A program made the position numbers and the translations under genes. From NCBI RefSeq assembly GCF_032397745.1, contig NZ_CP135921.1:5444501-5508500 (forward strand): a stretch of 64,000 nucleotides of DNA, read 5' to 3'. The notes below the pieces were generated by a model, which worked only from the letters and a program-made list of their open reading frames with translations, was not told the DNA's origin and made no database searches. How positions within the stretch are numbered: the stretch's first letter is position 1; every line of letters starts with the position of its first letter. Below, in pieces: positions 55,244-63,950 of this stretch. The DNA is from Bradyrhizobium prioriisuperbiae (lineage in GTDB: Bacteria; Pseudomonadota; Alphaproteobacteria; Rhizobiales; Xanthobacteraceae).

Positions 55244-56967
55244 AAACCCATCCTCTTTTTCATCTCCTGGTCGATCCAGATCCGCGCATGGATCGGGCCG
55301 GGCCGCTCGGAACCGGCGCGCAGCTCGCCGCCATAATTTTTCACCCACGGCCACCACGCCGTGTAGTTGTAGGCAACCGGCAGGAAGATGTAGGGCGCCT
55401 TGTCGATGATCGAGCGGGTCATCTCCTTGAGCATCATCTGGCGCTTGCTCTCGTCCCGCTCCTGGAAGACCTCGTTCATCTTGCGGTCGATATCGGGGTC
55501 GGAGAACTGCGATGGATTCCAGGTCTGCTTGGTGACAAAGCTTTTGCGCAGGGTGGTGGTCGGGTTGGTGTGGCCGTTGAGCATGAAGTAGCCGGCCGTG
55601 TTGGTCTTGGTGGTCATCGCCGACAGGAACGCGCCATACTCCATCGGCTGGATTTCGAGCTTGACGCCGACCTTTTCCAGATACGCTGCGACCAGCGGCA
55701 GCAGGTCCATGTGATCCGGCGAGCAGGAACACACCTGCACCTTGAAGGAGAAGCCGTTCGGATAACCGGCTTCCGCGAGCAGCGCCTTCGCCTTCTGCGG
55801 GTTATACGTGTAGAGCTCCTTCACGCTGTCAGGCATCTGCTCCAGCGGCTCGAAATAGCCGATATAGTCGGGATGTTGCGGGTAGGCGAACAGCTGGCCC
55901 TCGCCATTGTAGAACGAGGACAGGATCTCCTGCTTGTTGACCGCCATGTTCAGCGCGCGGCGCACCCGCAGGTCGTCGAACGGCTTGGCGTCGGTGCGCA
56001 TCGCAAGGAACGTGCCGCCGGTGGCGAGCCAGCGCGACCACTGCAGTTTCGGCGCGCTCTTCTTCAATTCGTCCACCGCGCTCCAGCGGATCGATTCCAG
56101 CAGGTCGAGCTTGCCGGTGCGCAATGCAGCGAGGAATGTCGCTTCGTCCTTGATGGTGCGATAGACGATCTTGTCGACAAACGGCAGCTTGTACGGCTTG
56201 CCGTCGATCTGCTCCTTGTCCCAGTAATTGTCGTTGCGGGAGAAGGTGAGAGCGTTGGCCTGGACATAGTCGGTCAGCCGGAACGGTCCGGTGCCGTTGG
56301 CATTTTTCCAGTTGCCGGCGCCGGCATCCGCGACTTCCTTCGGCACGATGCCGGAGTAGTAGCCCCAGCCAAAGCGGTAATCCCATTCCGAGGAATAGGT
56401 CTTGAAGGTGAAGACCACGGTGTGCTTGTCGATGGCCTCGGCCTTCTCGACATGGTCGAAATAGGTCGGGACCTTCTTCGGACTGTTGTTGAGCCGCTCA
56501 TAGCTCTGCACCACGTCGTCGGCAACGAGTTCGCGCGCGGCCATCACCCCGGGCTTGTCCGGAAACATCACGCCCTGGCGCAGCTTGATCTCCACGCGCA
56601 GTGGATTTTCCTTCCACTGCCAGCTCTCAGCCAGTTCGCCGCGGATCGCGTCCGTCGGCAGCCAGGCATCCGGCACGAACGAGTAGGGACCGCCGCGACG
56701 TTTCGACTTGCTGAGGTCGGCTGCGAACAGTTGCTCGTACATCAGCCCGGTGTCCTGCTGGAATTTCCAGGCCCAGTCGGCCGGATCCCAGGTCAAGGGC
56801 GAGACCGTGACATAGACATTGCCGATGTTGAGGGTGCCGCCATATTGCGGCACCTCCTCGCCGGCCGAGACAAGCCCCGCCGAGGTCGCGGTCAGTGCAC
56901 CAGCCAGTGACAGCGCGCGTAGCGCTTTGGCAACGTATCCTCCTCGTCCGGCCGCGGGTTTGTACAT
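55240..56967 (-). CDS. Family-5 extracellular solute-binding protein (dipeptide type)
   Basis: 575 residues from ATG 56967, which directly precedes the signal peptide (ending GLVSAGEE) and has GGGAGGA upstream. SBP_bac_5 features: [77 protein letters not shown] and the C-terminal [28 protein letters not shown]. It delivers ligand to the DppB/C permease encoded upstream in the same operon. Substrate may be peptides, sugars or opines. Confidence 0.92.
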   Translation of the reverse strand: MYKPAAGRGGYVAKALRALSLAGALTATSAGLVSAGEEVPQYGGTLNIGNVYVTVSPLTWDPADWAWKFQQDTGLMYEQLFAADLSKSKRRGGPYSFVPDAWLPTDAIRGELAESWQWKENPLRVEIKLRQGVMFPDKPGVMAARELVADDVVQSYERLNNSPKKVPTYFDHVEKAEAIDKHTVVFTFKTYSSEWDYRFGWGYYSGIVPKEVADAGAGNWKNANGTGPFRLTDYVQANALTFSRNDNYWDKEQIDGKPYKLPFVDKIVYRTIKDEATFLAALRTGKLDLLESIRWSAVDELKKSAPKLQWSRWLATGGTFLAMRTDAKPFDDLRVRRALNMAVNKQEILSSFYNGEGQLFAYPQHPDYIGYFEPLEQMPDSVKELYTYNPQKAKALLAEAGYPNGFSFKVQVCSCSPDHMDLLPLVAAYLEKVGVKLEIQPMEYGAFLSAMTTKTNTAGYFMLNGHTNPTTTLRKSFVTKQTWNPSQFSDPDIDRKMNEVFQERDESKRQMMLKEMTRSIIDKAPYIFLPVAYNYTAWWPWVKNYGGELRAGSERPGPIHARIWIDQEMKKRMGF

Positions 56968-57001
56968 CGCATGTCCTCCCCTTGTGATCGTCTTGTTTGC
57001 C

Positions 57002-57898
57002 TCAGCGCGAGTTGCGCATGCGCGGATCGAGCAGGTCGCGCAGCGCATCGCCGAATACGTTGGTGGCATAGACCACGACGGTCAGGCACAGCCCTGGCGC
57101 GAGCGCGAGCCATGGGCCCTGGAACATGTAGGTGCGGGCGCTGCCGGAGAGCATGCCGCCCCAGGTTGGCGCCGGCGGCGGCACGCCAAGGCCAAGGAAC
57201 GACAAGCCGGATTCGGCAAGGATCACCGCACCGACGCGGGTGGTGAACAGCACGATGATCGGCGGCATGATGTTGGGCAGGATGTGGCGCCACAGGATGC
57301 GGCCGGTGGAGGCGCCGATCGACTGCGCCGCATGCACATACATGTTTTCCCGTGCCGACAGCACGGCGCTGCGGATGATGCGGGAGCCGGCGATGCCGAG
57401 CACCAGGCTGAGGATGCCGATGATCTGGATCATGCCGGGGCCGAGCACCGACACCACCGTGATCAGGATCACCAGTTCGGGGAATGACATGTAGGCGTCG
57501 ACGAAACGTTGCGCGATCATGTCGAAGCGGCCGCCGATATAGGCGGTGATCGTGCCGATGGTGACCGACAGTACGGTGGCCAGCGCCGCGGCGGAGAGGC
57601 CGATGATCACCGACAGCCGTGCGCCGTAGAGGCAGCGCGACAGCACGTCGCGTCCCAGATTGTCGGTGCCGAACCAATGTCGCAGCGATGGCGGCTTCAG
57701 CCGCTCGATAGGGCTGATCTCGTTGAAGCCGTAGGGCGCGAGCAGGTGGGCGAATACGCCGCAAAAGAGAAAGATGATGAACACGAGTCCGGCCGCCGCG
57801 CCGACCGGTTGCTCGCGGACCAGCCGCGTTACGAACTGCCGCAGGGCTCCCGGCGGGGTGGACCGTTTGATTGGGGTGGTCTCGGTCAGCGTGCTCAT
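57002..57898 (-). CDS. Dipeptide-type ABC permease (DppC-like)
   Basis: 298 residues from ATG 57898, which overlaps the DppB-like stop (ATGA). N-terminal cytoplasmic stretch, then six membrane segments. Characteristic HWFGTDNLGRDVLSRCLYGARLSVIIG and the EAA-loop ENMYVHAAQSIGASTGRILWRHILPN. The C-terminus DALRDLLDPRM is the family ending. Confidence 0.93.
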   Translation of the reverse strand: MSTLTETTPIKRSTPPGALRQFVTRLVREQPVGAAAGLVFIIFLFCGVFAHLLAPYGFNEISPIERLKPPSLRHWFGTDNLGRDVLSRCLYGARLSVIIGLSAAALATVLSVTIGTITAYIGGRFDMIAQRFVDAYMSFPELVILITVVSVLGPGMIQIIGILSLVLGIAGSRIIRSAVLSARENMYVHAAQSIGASTGRILWRHILPNIMPPIIVLFTTRVGAVILAESGLSFLGLGVPPPAPTWGGMLSGSARTYMFQGPWLALAPGLCLTVVVYATNVFGDALRDLLDPRMRNSR

Positions 57899-58848
57899 CG
57901 ATGCCTCACGCGCGGATCGAGCAGGCCGTAGCTCAGGTCCACGATCAGGTTGATCAGCATCACGGCCACGCCCACCACCAAGAACACCCCGGTGATCACC
58001 GGGTAATCGCGCTGGTTGACGGCCTCCAGCAGCAACGACCCCATGCCGGGAATGACGAAGATCTGCTCGATGATCACGGCGCCGCCGATCAGCAGCGGCG
58101 CTTGCAGGCCAACCAGGGTGACCACCGGGATCAGCGCATTGCGCAGGGCGTGCCGCCTCACCACCAGTTGCTCGGGCAGGCCCTTGGCCCAGGCGGTGCG
58201 GATATAGTCCTGCCGCAGCACCTCCAGCATCATGGTGCGGGTCAGCCGCATGGTCACGGCGGACAGCGCGGCGCCCAGCACGATGGCCGGCACGATCATC
58301 TGTTTCAGGTTCTGCAACGGATCGGTGCCGAATGGCACATAGTTGACCTCCGGCGACCAGCCCCACCAGATCGAGGGAAACACCACCACCATGGTGCCGA
58401 GCCAGAAGCTCGGGACTGCGAGCAGCAGGATGGAGAACGAGCGGGCGAGGATATCGCCGGCGGTGTCCTGCCGCACGGCGGAATATATCCCGATCGGCAG
58501 CGCGATCGACAGCGCCACCAGCAGCGCCAGCAGTCCCAGCTCGAATGTGACCGGCAGCCGCTGCAGCAGATCGTCGAGTACCGGCGTCGACCGCCACAGC
58601 GAGTTGCCGAAATCGCCGCGCAGGATGCCGAAGATCCAAACCCCGAACTGCTGCAGCATCGGCCGGTCGAAGCCGAGCACATGCTCCAGCTGTGCACGGC
58701 TCAGTTTCTCCGCGCCGATGTCGTTCTGGCTCAGCATCATGTCGATCACGTCGCCCGGGATCAGACGGACGGTGACGAACACGATCACACTGGCGAACAG
58801 CAGCGTCGGGATCAGGGCCAGCAGGCGCCGGACGATGTAGGCGCGCAT
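57895..58848 (-). CDS. Dipeptide-type ABC permease (DppB-like)
   Basis: 317 residues, first gene of a six-gene operon (DppB, DppC, receptor, DppD, DppF, TetR). N-terminus MRAYIVRRLLALIPTLLFASVIVFVTVRLIPGD is diagnostic of DppB/OppB. EAA-loop LRQDYIRTAWAKGLPEQLVVRRHALRNALIPVVTLVG. The C-terminus LSYGLLDPRVR completes the family pattern. Six membrane segments. Confidence 0.93.
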   Translation of the reverse strand: MRAYIVRRLLALIPTLLFASVIVFVTVRLIPGDVIDMMLSQNDIGAEKLSRAQLEHVLGFDRPMLQQFGVWIFGILRGDFGNSLWRSTPVLDDLLQRLPVTFELGLLALLVALSIALPIGIYSAVRQDTAGDILARSFSILLLAVPSFWLGTMVVVFPSIWWGWSPEVNYVPFGTDPLQNLKQMIVPAIVLGAALSAVTMRLTRTMMLEVLRQDYIRTAWAKGLPEQLVVRRHALRNALIPVVTLVGLQAPLLIGGAVIIEQIFVIPGMGSLLLEAVNQRDYPVITGVFLVVGVAVMLINLIVDLSYGLLDPRVRHR

Positions 58849-59227
58849 GGGTTAGCGCCCGGCGTCAGGGCGCGGCCAGCAACAGGGATGGGGATCGCAA
58901 GAACTGGGATCTAACGTGGGGGCGGTGGGGCGAGGGCGCAATCGAAGACATCGCGCGGGACGGACAGCCCTGAGCGTCATGTGCGGTTTCTCCCTGAACG
59001 AGCTGGCGGCTTTTATGCCGTGGTTTTGGCCATACTCGATTTTCTATATTTGTGCCTCGCAGCAATCATGAAGCACGCGCGAGCTTAGCAGTTCGAAAGG
59101 TACTGGCAAGTGTGACCTTGTCGCAGTTTCGGTTCCGGCCGGCGTGGCCCTGGATATGACAGCAGCCATACCCATTTCCTGAATTCAGAAGTGTGCGGCT
59201 TGTGGCGCAGCCGTTCCGCACAGCGGA
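58849..59227. other. Upstream region of the dipeptide-type operon
   Basis: About 380 bp without a convincing gene. It must hold the promoter for the minus-strand operon. No palindrome that would fit the double-headed TetR could be singled out by eye. Confidence 0.35.
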
Positions 59228-59250
59228 AAGGCCGGATCATGTCCGGCCTT
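59228..59250 (-). terminator. Hairpin after the YciB-like gene
   Basis: AAGGCCGGA / TCCGGCCTT, 9-bp perfect stem with a 5-nt loop, 41 bp downstream of the minus-strand stop at 59292. Only a short T-run follows on that strand. Confidence 0.5.
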
Positions 59251-59291
59251 CAAGGAGGTTGAATACTGCGCGTGTGCCTGTGCGGGCAGGC

Positions 59292-59873
59292 TTACAGCAG
59301 CGCTGCCGCCTTGGTCGGGGCGGTCACTGCCTGCCGGTTGAGCCTGCGGCTGATGGCGATGCGGAACACCGCATATTGCAGGGCGAACGCCGCGATCTTG
59401 GCGCCGACCGCGACCACCGAGATGTAGATGGTGTAGAGCGTCATGTCGCCGGTCATGGCAACCGCGACAACGCCGGCGCCGAGCACGAACATCAATGCCG
59501 CCCAGGCGTAACCGGTGATCACCAGCAAGTCGGGGATGGTGTCGCGGACGATCTGCGGTACATAACGCGCGGTCCATCCGCGCCGCAGCATGACGGCGCC
59601 GATGGCGAAATGCGCAATGCTCGGTTTGATCAAGACGAAACGCGGATCGTTGGTGAGCAGCGTGGCGCCGCCGAGCACCAGCACCAGCGCGAGGCTCGCC
59701 CAGGCCATGGCATCGAGCGTCTGCCCGGTGACGCGGGCATAGATCACGCTGCCGATGGCGCTGGCAATCGCAAAGCCCGCCGCGATCACCACGTCGCCGG
59801 TGAGGGCGTAAACGATCAGGAAGACGATAGTCGAGAGGAAGTCGCCGATCAGCTTGAGGAACACGTCGCGCAT
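59292..59873 (-). CDS. YciB/septation-protein-like multipass membrane protein
   Basis: 193 residues with five or six membrane segments. The YciB/IspZ-like core is visible: LLTNDPRFVLIKPSIAHFAIGAVML, then ARYVPQIVRDTIPDLLVITGYAWAALMFVLG. It resembles the membrane protein at 47237. Start: ATG 59873 after AAGGAAAAC. It follows the carotenoid oxygenase gene on the same strand with a family-A repeat between, and probably shares its promoter. Known YciB acts in cell-envelope assembly; the role here is inferred only. Confidence 0.75.
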   Translation of the reverse strand: MRDVFLKLIGDFLSTIVFLIVYALTGDVVIAAGFAIASAIGSVIYARVTGQTLDAMAWASLALVLVLGGATLLTNDPRFVLIKPSIAHFAIGAVMLRRGWTARYVPQIVRDTIPDLLVITGYAWAALMFVLGAGVVAVAMTGDMTLYTIYISVVAVGAKIAAFALQYAVFRIAISRRLNRQAVTAPTKAAALL

Positions 59874-59894
59874 GTTGTTTTCCTTATCTGTGAT

Positions 59895-60032
59895 CCGTCA
59901 TCCTGAGGTGCGAGCCCTGCGCTGCACTTGCAGCGCGGGGCGAGCCTCGAAGGATGGACGGCCGATGTATCCGAGATAGGGCCGTTCGCCCTTCGAGGGC
60001 CGCACTGTCGTGCGGCCACCTCAGGACGACGG
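59895..60032. repeat. Palindromic repeat family A, copy 5
   Basis: Starts CCGTCATCCTGAGGTGCG and ends CCACCTCAGGACGACGG, with inner CCTCGAAGGATGGACGGCC and GGCCGTTCGCCCTTCGAGGG. It lies between the carotenoid oxygenase and the YciB-like gene and could separate or modulate their expression. Confidence 0.92.
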
Positions 60033-60046
60033 GGAGAGGGCACGCG

Positions 60047-61450
60047 TCAGCTCGCGCCTACCCAGTTGCCATGGAATCCGTCGGGCACGCGATGTCCGAG
60101 CTTCACCAGCGCCACCGGACCGCTCTCGACATCGGTGGCATTGAACACCGCGAGATCGCTGCGGTTCTCCTGCGCCCGCCACACCGCGGCCAACAGCCAG
60201 CCATCGCCTTCCGCGGCATCGCTGCCGCGCTCGACGAACACCGGCTCCGAGATGGTGTCGCCCGCCGGCAGCAGATACTGCGCGCGACGATTGGCCTTGG
60301 CATCGACATGAACGATGCCGGCGAGGCCGGAGGCGGCCGATCCCCCGCGATGGGCGCAGGCGTACCAGCCGTGGCGGTTGATCATGCCGGCATGGCGATC
60401 GTCGATGCGCGGGAATTCGCCGGTGACGTCGTCGAGATAATCCTGGGTGAAGCGATCGGTGCCGCCGGAGAGATCGAAGGTCCAGCGGCACAGCCGGGCC
60501 TGGGACTTTGCCGGATCGGTCGGCCGGCCGTCGGGATGGGTGAACAGCGGCGGCTCGGCGAACTGCATCACGTCGGCGACGATGCGGTTGCCGTCTTCCC
60601 AGGCATTCATGACATGGAAGACGTAACAGCTCTCGCCGCGGAACCAGGCGATGTCGCGGGTGGCGCCGCTGCGCTTCATCACGCCGACATAGGCGCCCTT
60701 GTCCGGCTCCCAGGCATAGGCCGGCCGGCCGCTCATGGCGCGGTCCATGCTGCCGGTCAGCGGCAACACCGGAAACAGCACGTGGTTGGCGGTGACGATG
60801 AAGTCATGCACCATGCTGGCATAGGGTGCGTCGAACCGCTCGAAGCGGGAGACCGTGCCGTCGGCACTGACAGCGCCATAGGACAGTTGCGAGGTGAAGG
60901 GCCCGGCGGCGTTGTAGCCGAAGAAGATCATCTCGCCAGTGACGGGATCGAGCTTCGGGTGCGCGGTGAAGGGGCCGGCAATCGCGTCGCGATAGGTGTT
61001 GTAGCCGCGGGTGGCGAGCGTGCCCGGTTCGATCTCGGTCGGCAGGTGGCCTTCTTCCAGTGCCAGCAGCCGGCCGGCGTGGAAGATGATGTTGGTGTTG
61101 GCGACGCCGCCGTCCTGGGTGGTGCCGGGCGGCACATCGGCGAGCTTGCGGCCGAAACCGCCGAACAGCGTACGTCCTGCGTCGTGCTCCGCCAGCCATT
61201 TCGGGGTGCGGACCCAGCGGTTGCGATAGCTGGCGCGGCCGTTCTCGATATGAAACGCGTGCAGCATGCCGTCGCCGACGAACCAATGCGCACCCGGCAC
61301 GTCGAATTGCGGGTTGGGGCCGTTGCGATAGAGCGTGCCGTTGAGTTCGCGCGGCAGTTCGCCCTCGATCTTGAGGAACGGCGCGTCGGCTTCCATCGGA
61401 ATCGGCGCAAGGTTGTTGCGTGGCCTGCTGACGTCGTCGGAGCGCTGCAT
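60047..61450 (-). CDS. Carotenoid oxygenase (RPE65/CCD family)
   Basis: 467 residues. The four iron-binding histidines are in place: FTAHPKLDP (about residue 165), SMVHDFIVTANHV (about 215), CYVFHVMNAWEDGN (about 281) and the C-terminal PDGFHGNWVG (about 460). The N-terminus GELPRELNGTLYRNGPNPQF is the family signature. These iron dioxygenases cleave double bonds in carotenoids, apocarotenoids or stilbenes such as lignostilbene. Start: ATG 61450 after GGGAGGA. It is divergent from a TetR gene with shared operators. Confidence 0.93.
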   Translation of the reverse strand: MQRSDDVSRPRNNLAPIPMEADAPFLKIEGELPRELNGTLYRNGPNPQFDVPGAHWFVGDGMLHAFHIENGRASYRNRWVRTPKWLAEHDAGRTLFGGFGRKLADVPPGTTQDGGVANTNIIFHAGRLLALEEGHLPTEIEPGTLATRGYNTYRDAIAGPFTAHPKLDPVTGEMIFFGYNAAGPFTSQLSYGAVSADGTVSRFERFDAPYASMVHDFIVTANHVLFPVLPLTGSMDRAMSGRPAYAWEPDKGAYVGVMKRSGATRDIAWFRGESCYVFHVMNAWEDGNRIVADVMQFAEPPLFTHPDGRPTDPAKSQARLCRWTFDLSGGTDRFTQDYLDDVTGEFPRIDDRHAGMINRHGWYACAHRGGSAASGLAGIVHVDAKANRRAQYLLPAGDTISEPVFVERGSDAAEGDGWLLAAVWRAQENRSDLAVFNATDVESGPVALVKLGHRVPDGFHGNWVGAS

Positions 61451-61471
61451 CGGATCCTCCCGGATGAGTTT

Positions 61472-61544
61472 ATCTTTACATCGTCAAGATAAACTAGAGC
61501 GGGATGGGCGGTGACGTCAAGCAAAATCTTGACAGTGTAAAAAT
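61472..61544. promoter_or_regulatory. Divergent promoters with double 19-bp TetR-type operator
   Basis: Operator A 61472-61490, ATCTTTACATCGTCAAGAT. Operator B 61526-61544, ATCTTGACAGTGTAAAAAT. Plus-strand promoter of tetR: TTGACA (61529-61534) inside operator B, 17-bp spacer, GATAAA (61552-61557). Minus-strand promoter of the oxygenase: TTGACG (61520-61515), 18-bp spacer, TAGTTT (61496-61491), next to operator A. Same arrangement as at 47837-47906. Confidence 0.85.
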
Positions 61545-61563
61545 AGCGGCGGATAAACGACTT

Positions 61564-62274
61564 ATGTCCAGACAGACAACGATTCAGCCGAAATCTCCGG
61601 CACGGGCCGCCAAATCCCCCGCCACCAAGCCCGCCGCGGGCAAAATCGCGCGCCGGACCAAGGCCTCCGCGGCGCCGTATCATCACGGCGCGCTGCAGGA
61701 GGCGCTGCTGACGGCGGCCGAGCGCATTCTCGAGCGCGATGGCCTGCCGGGCCTGACGCTGCGCGCGGCGGCGCGGGAGGCGGGGGTGTCCCACGCCGCG
61801 CCGACGCATCATTTCGGCGATCTCACGGGGCTGCTGAGCGAACTCGCCGCGGTGGGGTTTCGGCGCTTCCGCGAGGCGCTGCTTGCCGCCGCCGATCGGC
61901 AGACCGCGCCGGGCGCGCGCCTCGACGCCATGGGCAGCGCCTATGTGTCATTCGCCAAGACCTATCCCGGCATGTTCACCCTGATGTTCCGCAGCGAGCG
62001 GCTCGATCCCACGCGGTCGGCGCTGGCGGAGGCGATGGAGGCGGCCGGGGCGGCGCTGGGACAGGCCGTCGGCGCGCAACGGCAGGAGACCATCGTCAAG
62101 CAGGCGCCGACGCTGCAGCAGGCGGCCCGGATGGTGCGGGCCTGGTCGATGGTGCACGGCTTTGCCGTGCTGCTGCTCGACGGGCGTCTCGGGGAGTTCC
62201 TGGCGCATCTGCCGCCCGGCGAGAGCGACGCGACGCTGCTGGAGGCGATACTCAGCCCGGGATCGGAATTTTGA
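61564..62274 (+). CDS. TetR-family regulator (WHG-type C-terminal domain)
   Basis: 236 residues from ATG 61564. A basic Ala/Lys/Pro-rich N-terminal tail of about 38 residues precedes the helix-turn-helix ALLTAAERILERDGLPGLTLRAAAREAGVSHAAPTHHFGDLTGLLSELA. The C-terminal domain with YVSFAKTYPGMFTLMFRSERLDP is the WHG type (TetR_C_33). The predicted transcription start coincides with the ATG, so the mRNA may be leaderless. An ATG 20 codons upstream lies inside the operator and is unlikely. It probably represses itself, the divergent carotenoid oxygenase and the gene at 47237. Confidence 0.9.
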   Translation: MSRQTTIQPKSPARAAKSPATKPAAGKIARRTKASAAPYHHGALQEALLTAAERILERDGLPGLTLRAAAREAGVSHAAPTHHFGDLTGLLSELAAVGFRRFREALLAAADRQTAPGARLDAMGSAYVSFAKTYPGMFTLMFRSERLDPTRSALAEAMEAAGAALGQAVGAQRQETIVKQAPTLQQAARMVRAWSMVHGFAVLLLDGRLGEFLAHLPPGESDATLLEAILSPGSEF

Positions 62275-62303
62275 TCGATCAGGTTCTGATCAGTTGGGCC
62301 TGA

Positions 62304-63089
62304 TCACCTGCGCGGCAACGCCAGCTCCGTGGTGCGGCCTTTCTCGCCGGCTGATGTCACCTTGTCCCTGGCGCAGTCGAAGCTACGAGCCATGTCGTCC
62401 GCCGCCTTGCGGGCAACCGCGTTGGCATTGGGATTCGCCTTCACGTCCACATAGGCCACATGGCAGACCGCGCCGGGCGGCAGCCGGGTGACCACCAGCA
62501 TCTGCTTGGTGATGGGACGGCCGTCCTTGTCAGCGCGTTTTCGAGCGAAGTGGGTACCGGTTCGCGTGAAGAAAACGCGCCTTTTATTATCTGGAGCGAA
62601 TTCGAGCGCAAAACCGGTGTCCACTTTTGCGGAATTCGCTCCCGTGTCGCTGTTGTCCGCGATATGCCAGCGCTGGATCATGGCAAACGGCTTGCCGTCG
62701 GAGCCGCTGCGCCATTCGATGGTGTCGGTGGTCGAGTTGAACGGGCCGAAGCTCTGGCTGGCCGCGGGCTCCGCGCCGGCCTGCTTGCGATTGCGGCCGA
62801 CCGAGATGATCTCGCGCAGGTCCTGCTCGATTTTCAGCACCACCAGCCCGGCAGCACCCGGGCAGATGCGCTCGGATCCGTATTCCTCGTCGTCGCCGAC
62901 CTTGACGCTCGACACCTTGCGGCAGGCCTTGTCGGCGGTGGACGTATAGATGCTGGCGATCGGGGAGGCCGGCTCTGCCATCGCCGGCGGCATCGGGTAA
63001 AAAGCCAGATCTGAAAAGAACATGGCTGTCAGCACGGTGACAACAAGGCGTGGCAGGCTGGGGATCGACAGCATGGAGATGGAAGTCAT
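62304..63089 (-). CDS. Secreted protein of unknown function carrying an in-frame repeat insertion
   Basis: 261 residues. Signal peptide (about residues 10-38, ending PPAMAEP). The mature part has cysteines in DKACRKV, ERICPG, AVCHVAY and FDCARD, and resembles invasion-associated locus B-like periplasmic proteins in layout (GSDGKPFAMIQRW, RLPPGAVCHVAYVDVKANPN); this is tentative. Residues about 150-186 are encoded by two adjacent palindromic repeats (62533-62580 and 62593-62642) that keep the frame open, placing a basic, repeat-derived insert in the middle of the protein. Confidence 0.7.
   Translation of the reverse strand: MTSISMLSIPSLPRLVVTVLTAMFFSDLAFYPMPPAMAEPASPIASIYTSTADKACRKVSSVKVGDDEEYGSERICPGAAGLVVLKIEQDLREIISVGRNRKQAGAEPAASQSFGPFNSTTDTIEWRSGSDGKPFAMIQRWHIADNSDTGANSAKVDTGFALEFAPDNKRRVFFTRTGTHFARKRADKDGRPITKQMLVVTRLPPGAVCHVAYVDVKANPNANAVARKAADDMARSFDCARDKVTSAGEKGRTTELALPRR
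62533..62642. repeat. Two palindromic repeats inside a coding region
   Basis: First: GCGCGTTTTC (62533-62542) pairing with GAAAACGCGC (62571-62580), with inner TTCGAGCGAAG / TTCGCG. Second: perfect 11-bp arms GGAGCGAATTC (62593-62603) and GAATTCGCTCC (62632-62642) with inner GCGCAAAA / TTTTGCG. The GTTTTCGAGCGAAGTGG...ACCGGTTCGCGTGAAGAAAAC type is a frequent intergenic repeat in Bradyrhizobium and relatives. Confidence 0.85.
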
Positions 63090-63290
63090 TGGGATGGAAC
63101 CAAACTCTTGAAGCTCAGGAGTAGGTCGAAATCAGGTGTGGATCGGTTCAGCCTTCATGCAGCCAAAGGCATGACTTTTGCTTAGAAATCACTATAGAGG
63201 ATCGTTCGCCGGGAATCGCAAGGGCTCGGCAAACGTCATTCAGGTCGCGCGTTTATCGCTCTCCCAACAACCAGGTCAGTTGCTTCGTCC

Positions 63291-63950
63291 ATGCCTGCCA
63301 TTTCAAGCCGCAAGCCCTATCGCATCGGCCGCTCCCGCACCGGGCTCGGCCTGTTCGCCACCAAGCCGATCAAGAAAGGCGACGAAATCATCGAGTATTT
63401 CGGGCCGATCCTGGATTCGCGGAACAAGAAGCACGACGAGATCGAGAACAAATACCTGTTCGAGCTGAACGGCCGCTGGACCATCGACGGTTCGGTCCGC
63501 CGCAACATCGCCCGCTACATCAACCACGCCTGCCGGCCGAACGCCGAATCCGACGTGCAGCCGCGCAACCGCAAGGTCTTCATCCGCGCCATCAAGAAGA
63601 TCGAGCCCGGCGAGGAGATCAATTACGACTACGGCCGGGAGTACTTCAAGGAGTTCCTGAAGCCGATCGGCTGCAAGTGCGACGCCTGCGAGAAGAAGCG
63701 CAAGCTGGCGCGGGCCGAGGAGCGGGCCGCCAAGCAGGCTGCGAAAAAGCGCGCCGAGACGCGGGCGGCCAAGAAGGCCATGAACGGCCATGCGCTCAAT
63801 GGTCATGCTCTCAATGGCAAGGCTTTGAACACCAAAGCCTTGAAGGGCAAGGCGATCCGCGTCACGGCGAAAGCCGCCGCGAAGCGCAAGGCTCCGGCAG
63901 CGGCTTCGCCCAAGCGATCCAGCAAGGCCGGTTCGGGCGCTAGGCTCTGA
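63291..63950 (+). CDS. SET-domain protein-lysine methyltransferase with histone-like tail
   Basis: 219 residues. SET domain at about residues 10-120: GLGLFATKPIKKGDEIIEYFGP, RYINHACRPNAE (AdoMet and pseudoknot motif) and EINYDYGREYF with the catalytic Tyr. A post-SET cysteine cluster follows (GCKCDAC, about 128-134). The last about 85 residues are Lys/Ala/Arg-rich, like histone H1 or H-NS-like tails, and contain five-residue repeats NGHAL, NGHAL, NGKAL, NTKAL. Bacterial SET proteins of this size methylate lysines on proteins; the target is unknown. Confidence 0.88.
   Translation: MPAISSRKPYRIGRSRTGLGLFATKPIKKGDEIIEYFGPILDSRNKKHDEIENKYLFELNGRWTIDGSVRRNIARYINHACRPNAESDVQPRNRKVFIRAIKKIEPGEEINYDYGREYFKEFLKPIGCKCDACEKKRKLARAEERAAKQAAKKRAETRAAKKAMNGHALNGHALNGKALNTKALKGKAIRVTAKAAAKRKAPAAASPKRSSKAGSGARL

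Noticed and set aside
51899..55336. Open frame of 1145 codons on the plus strand
   Set aside because: It lies opposite the TetR, DppF and DppD genes, which have complete family motifs. No ribosome site or recognisable domain was seen in the long frame.
58865..59065. 66-codon minus-strand frame upstream of the dipeptide-type operon
   Set aside because: No ribosome site, no hydrophobic or domain pattern, and Arg/Pro/Ser-rich composition typical of a chance frame.
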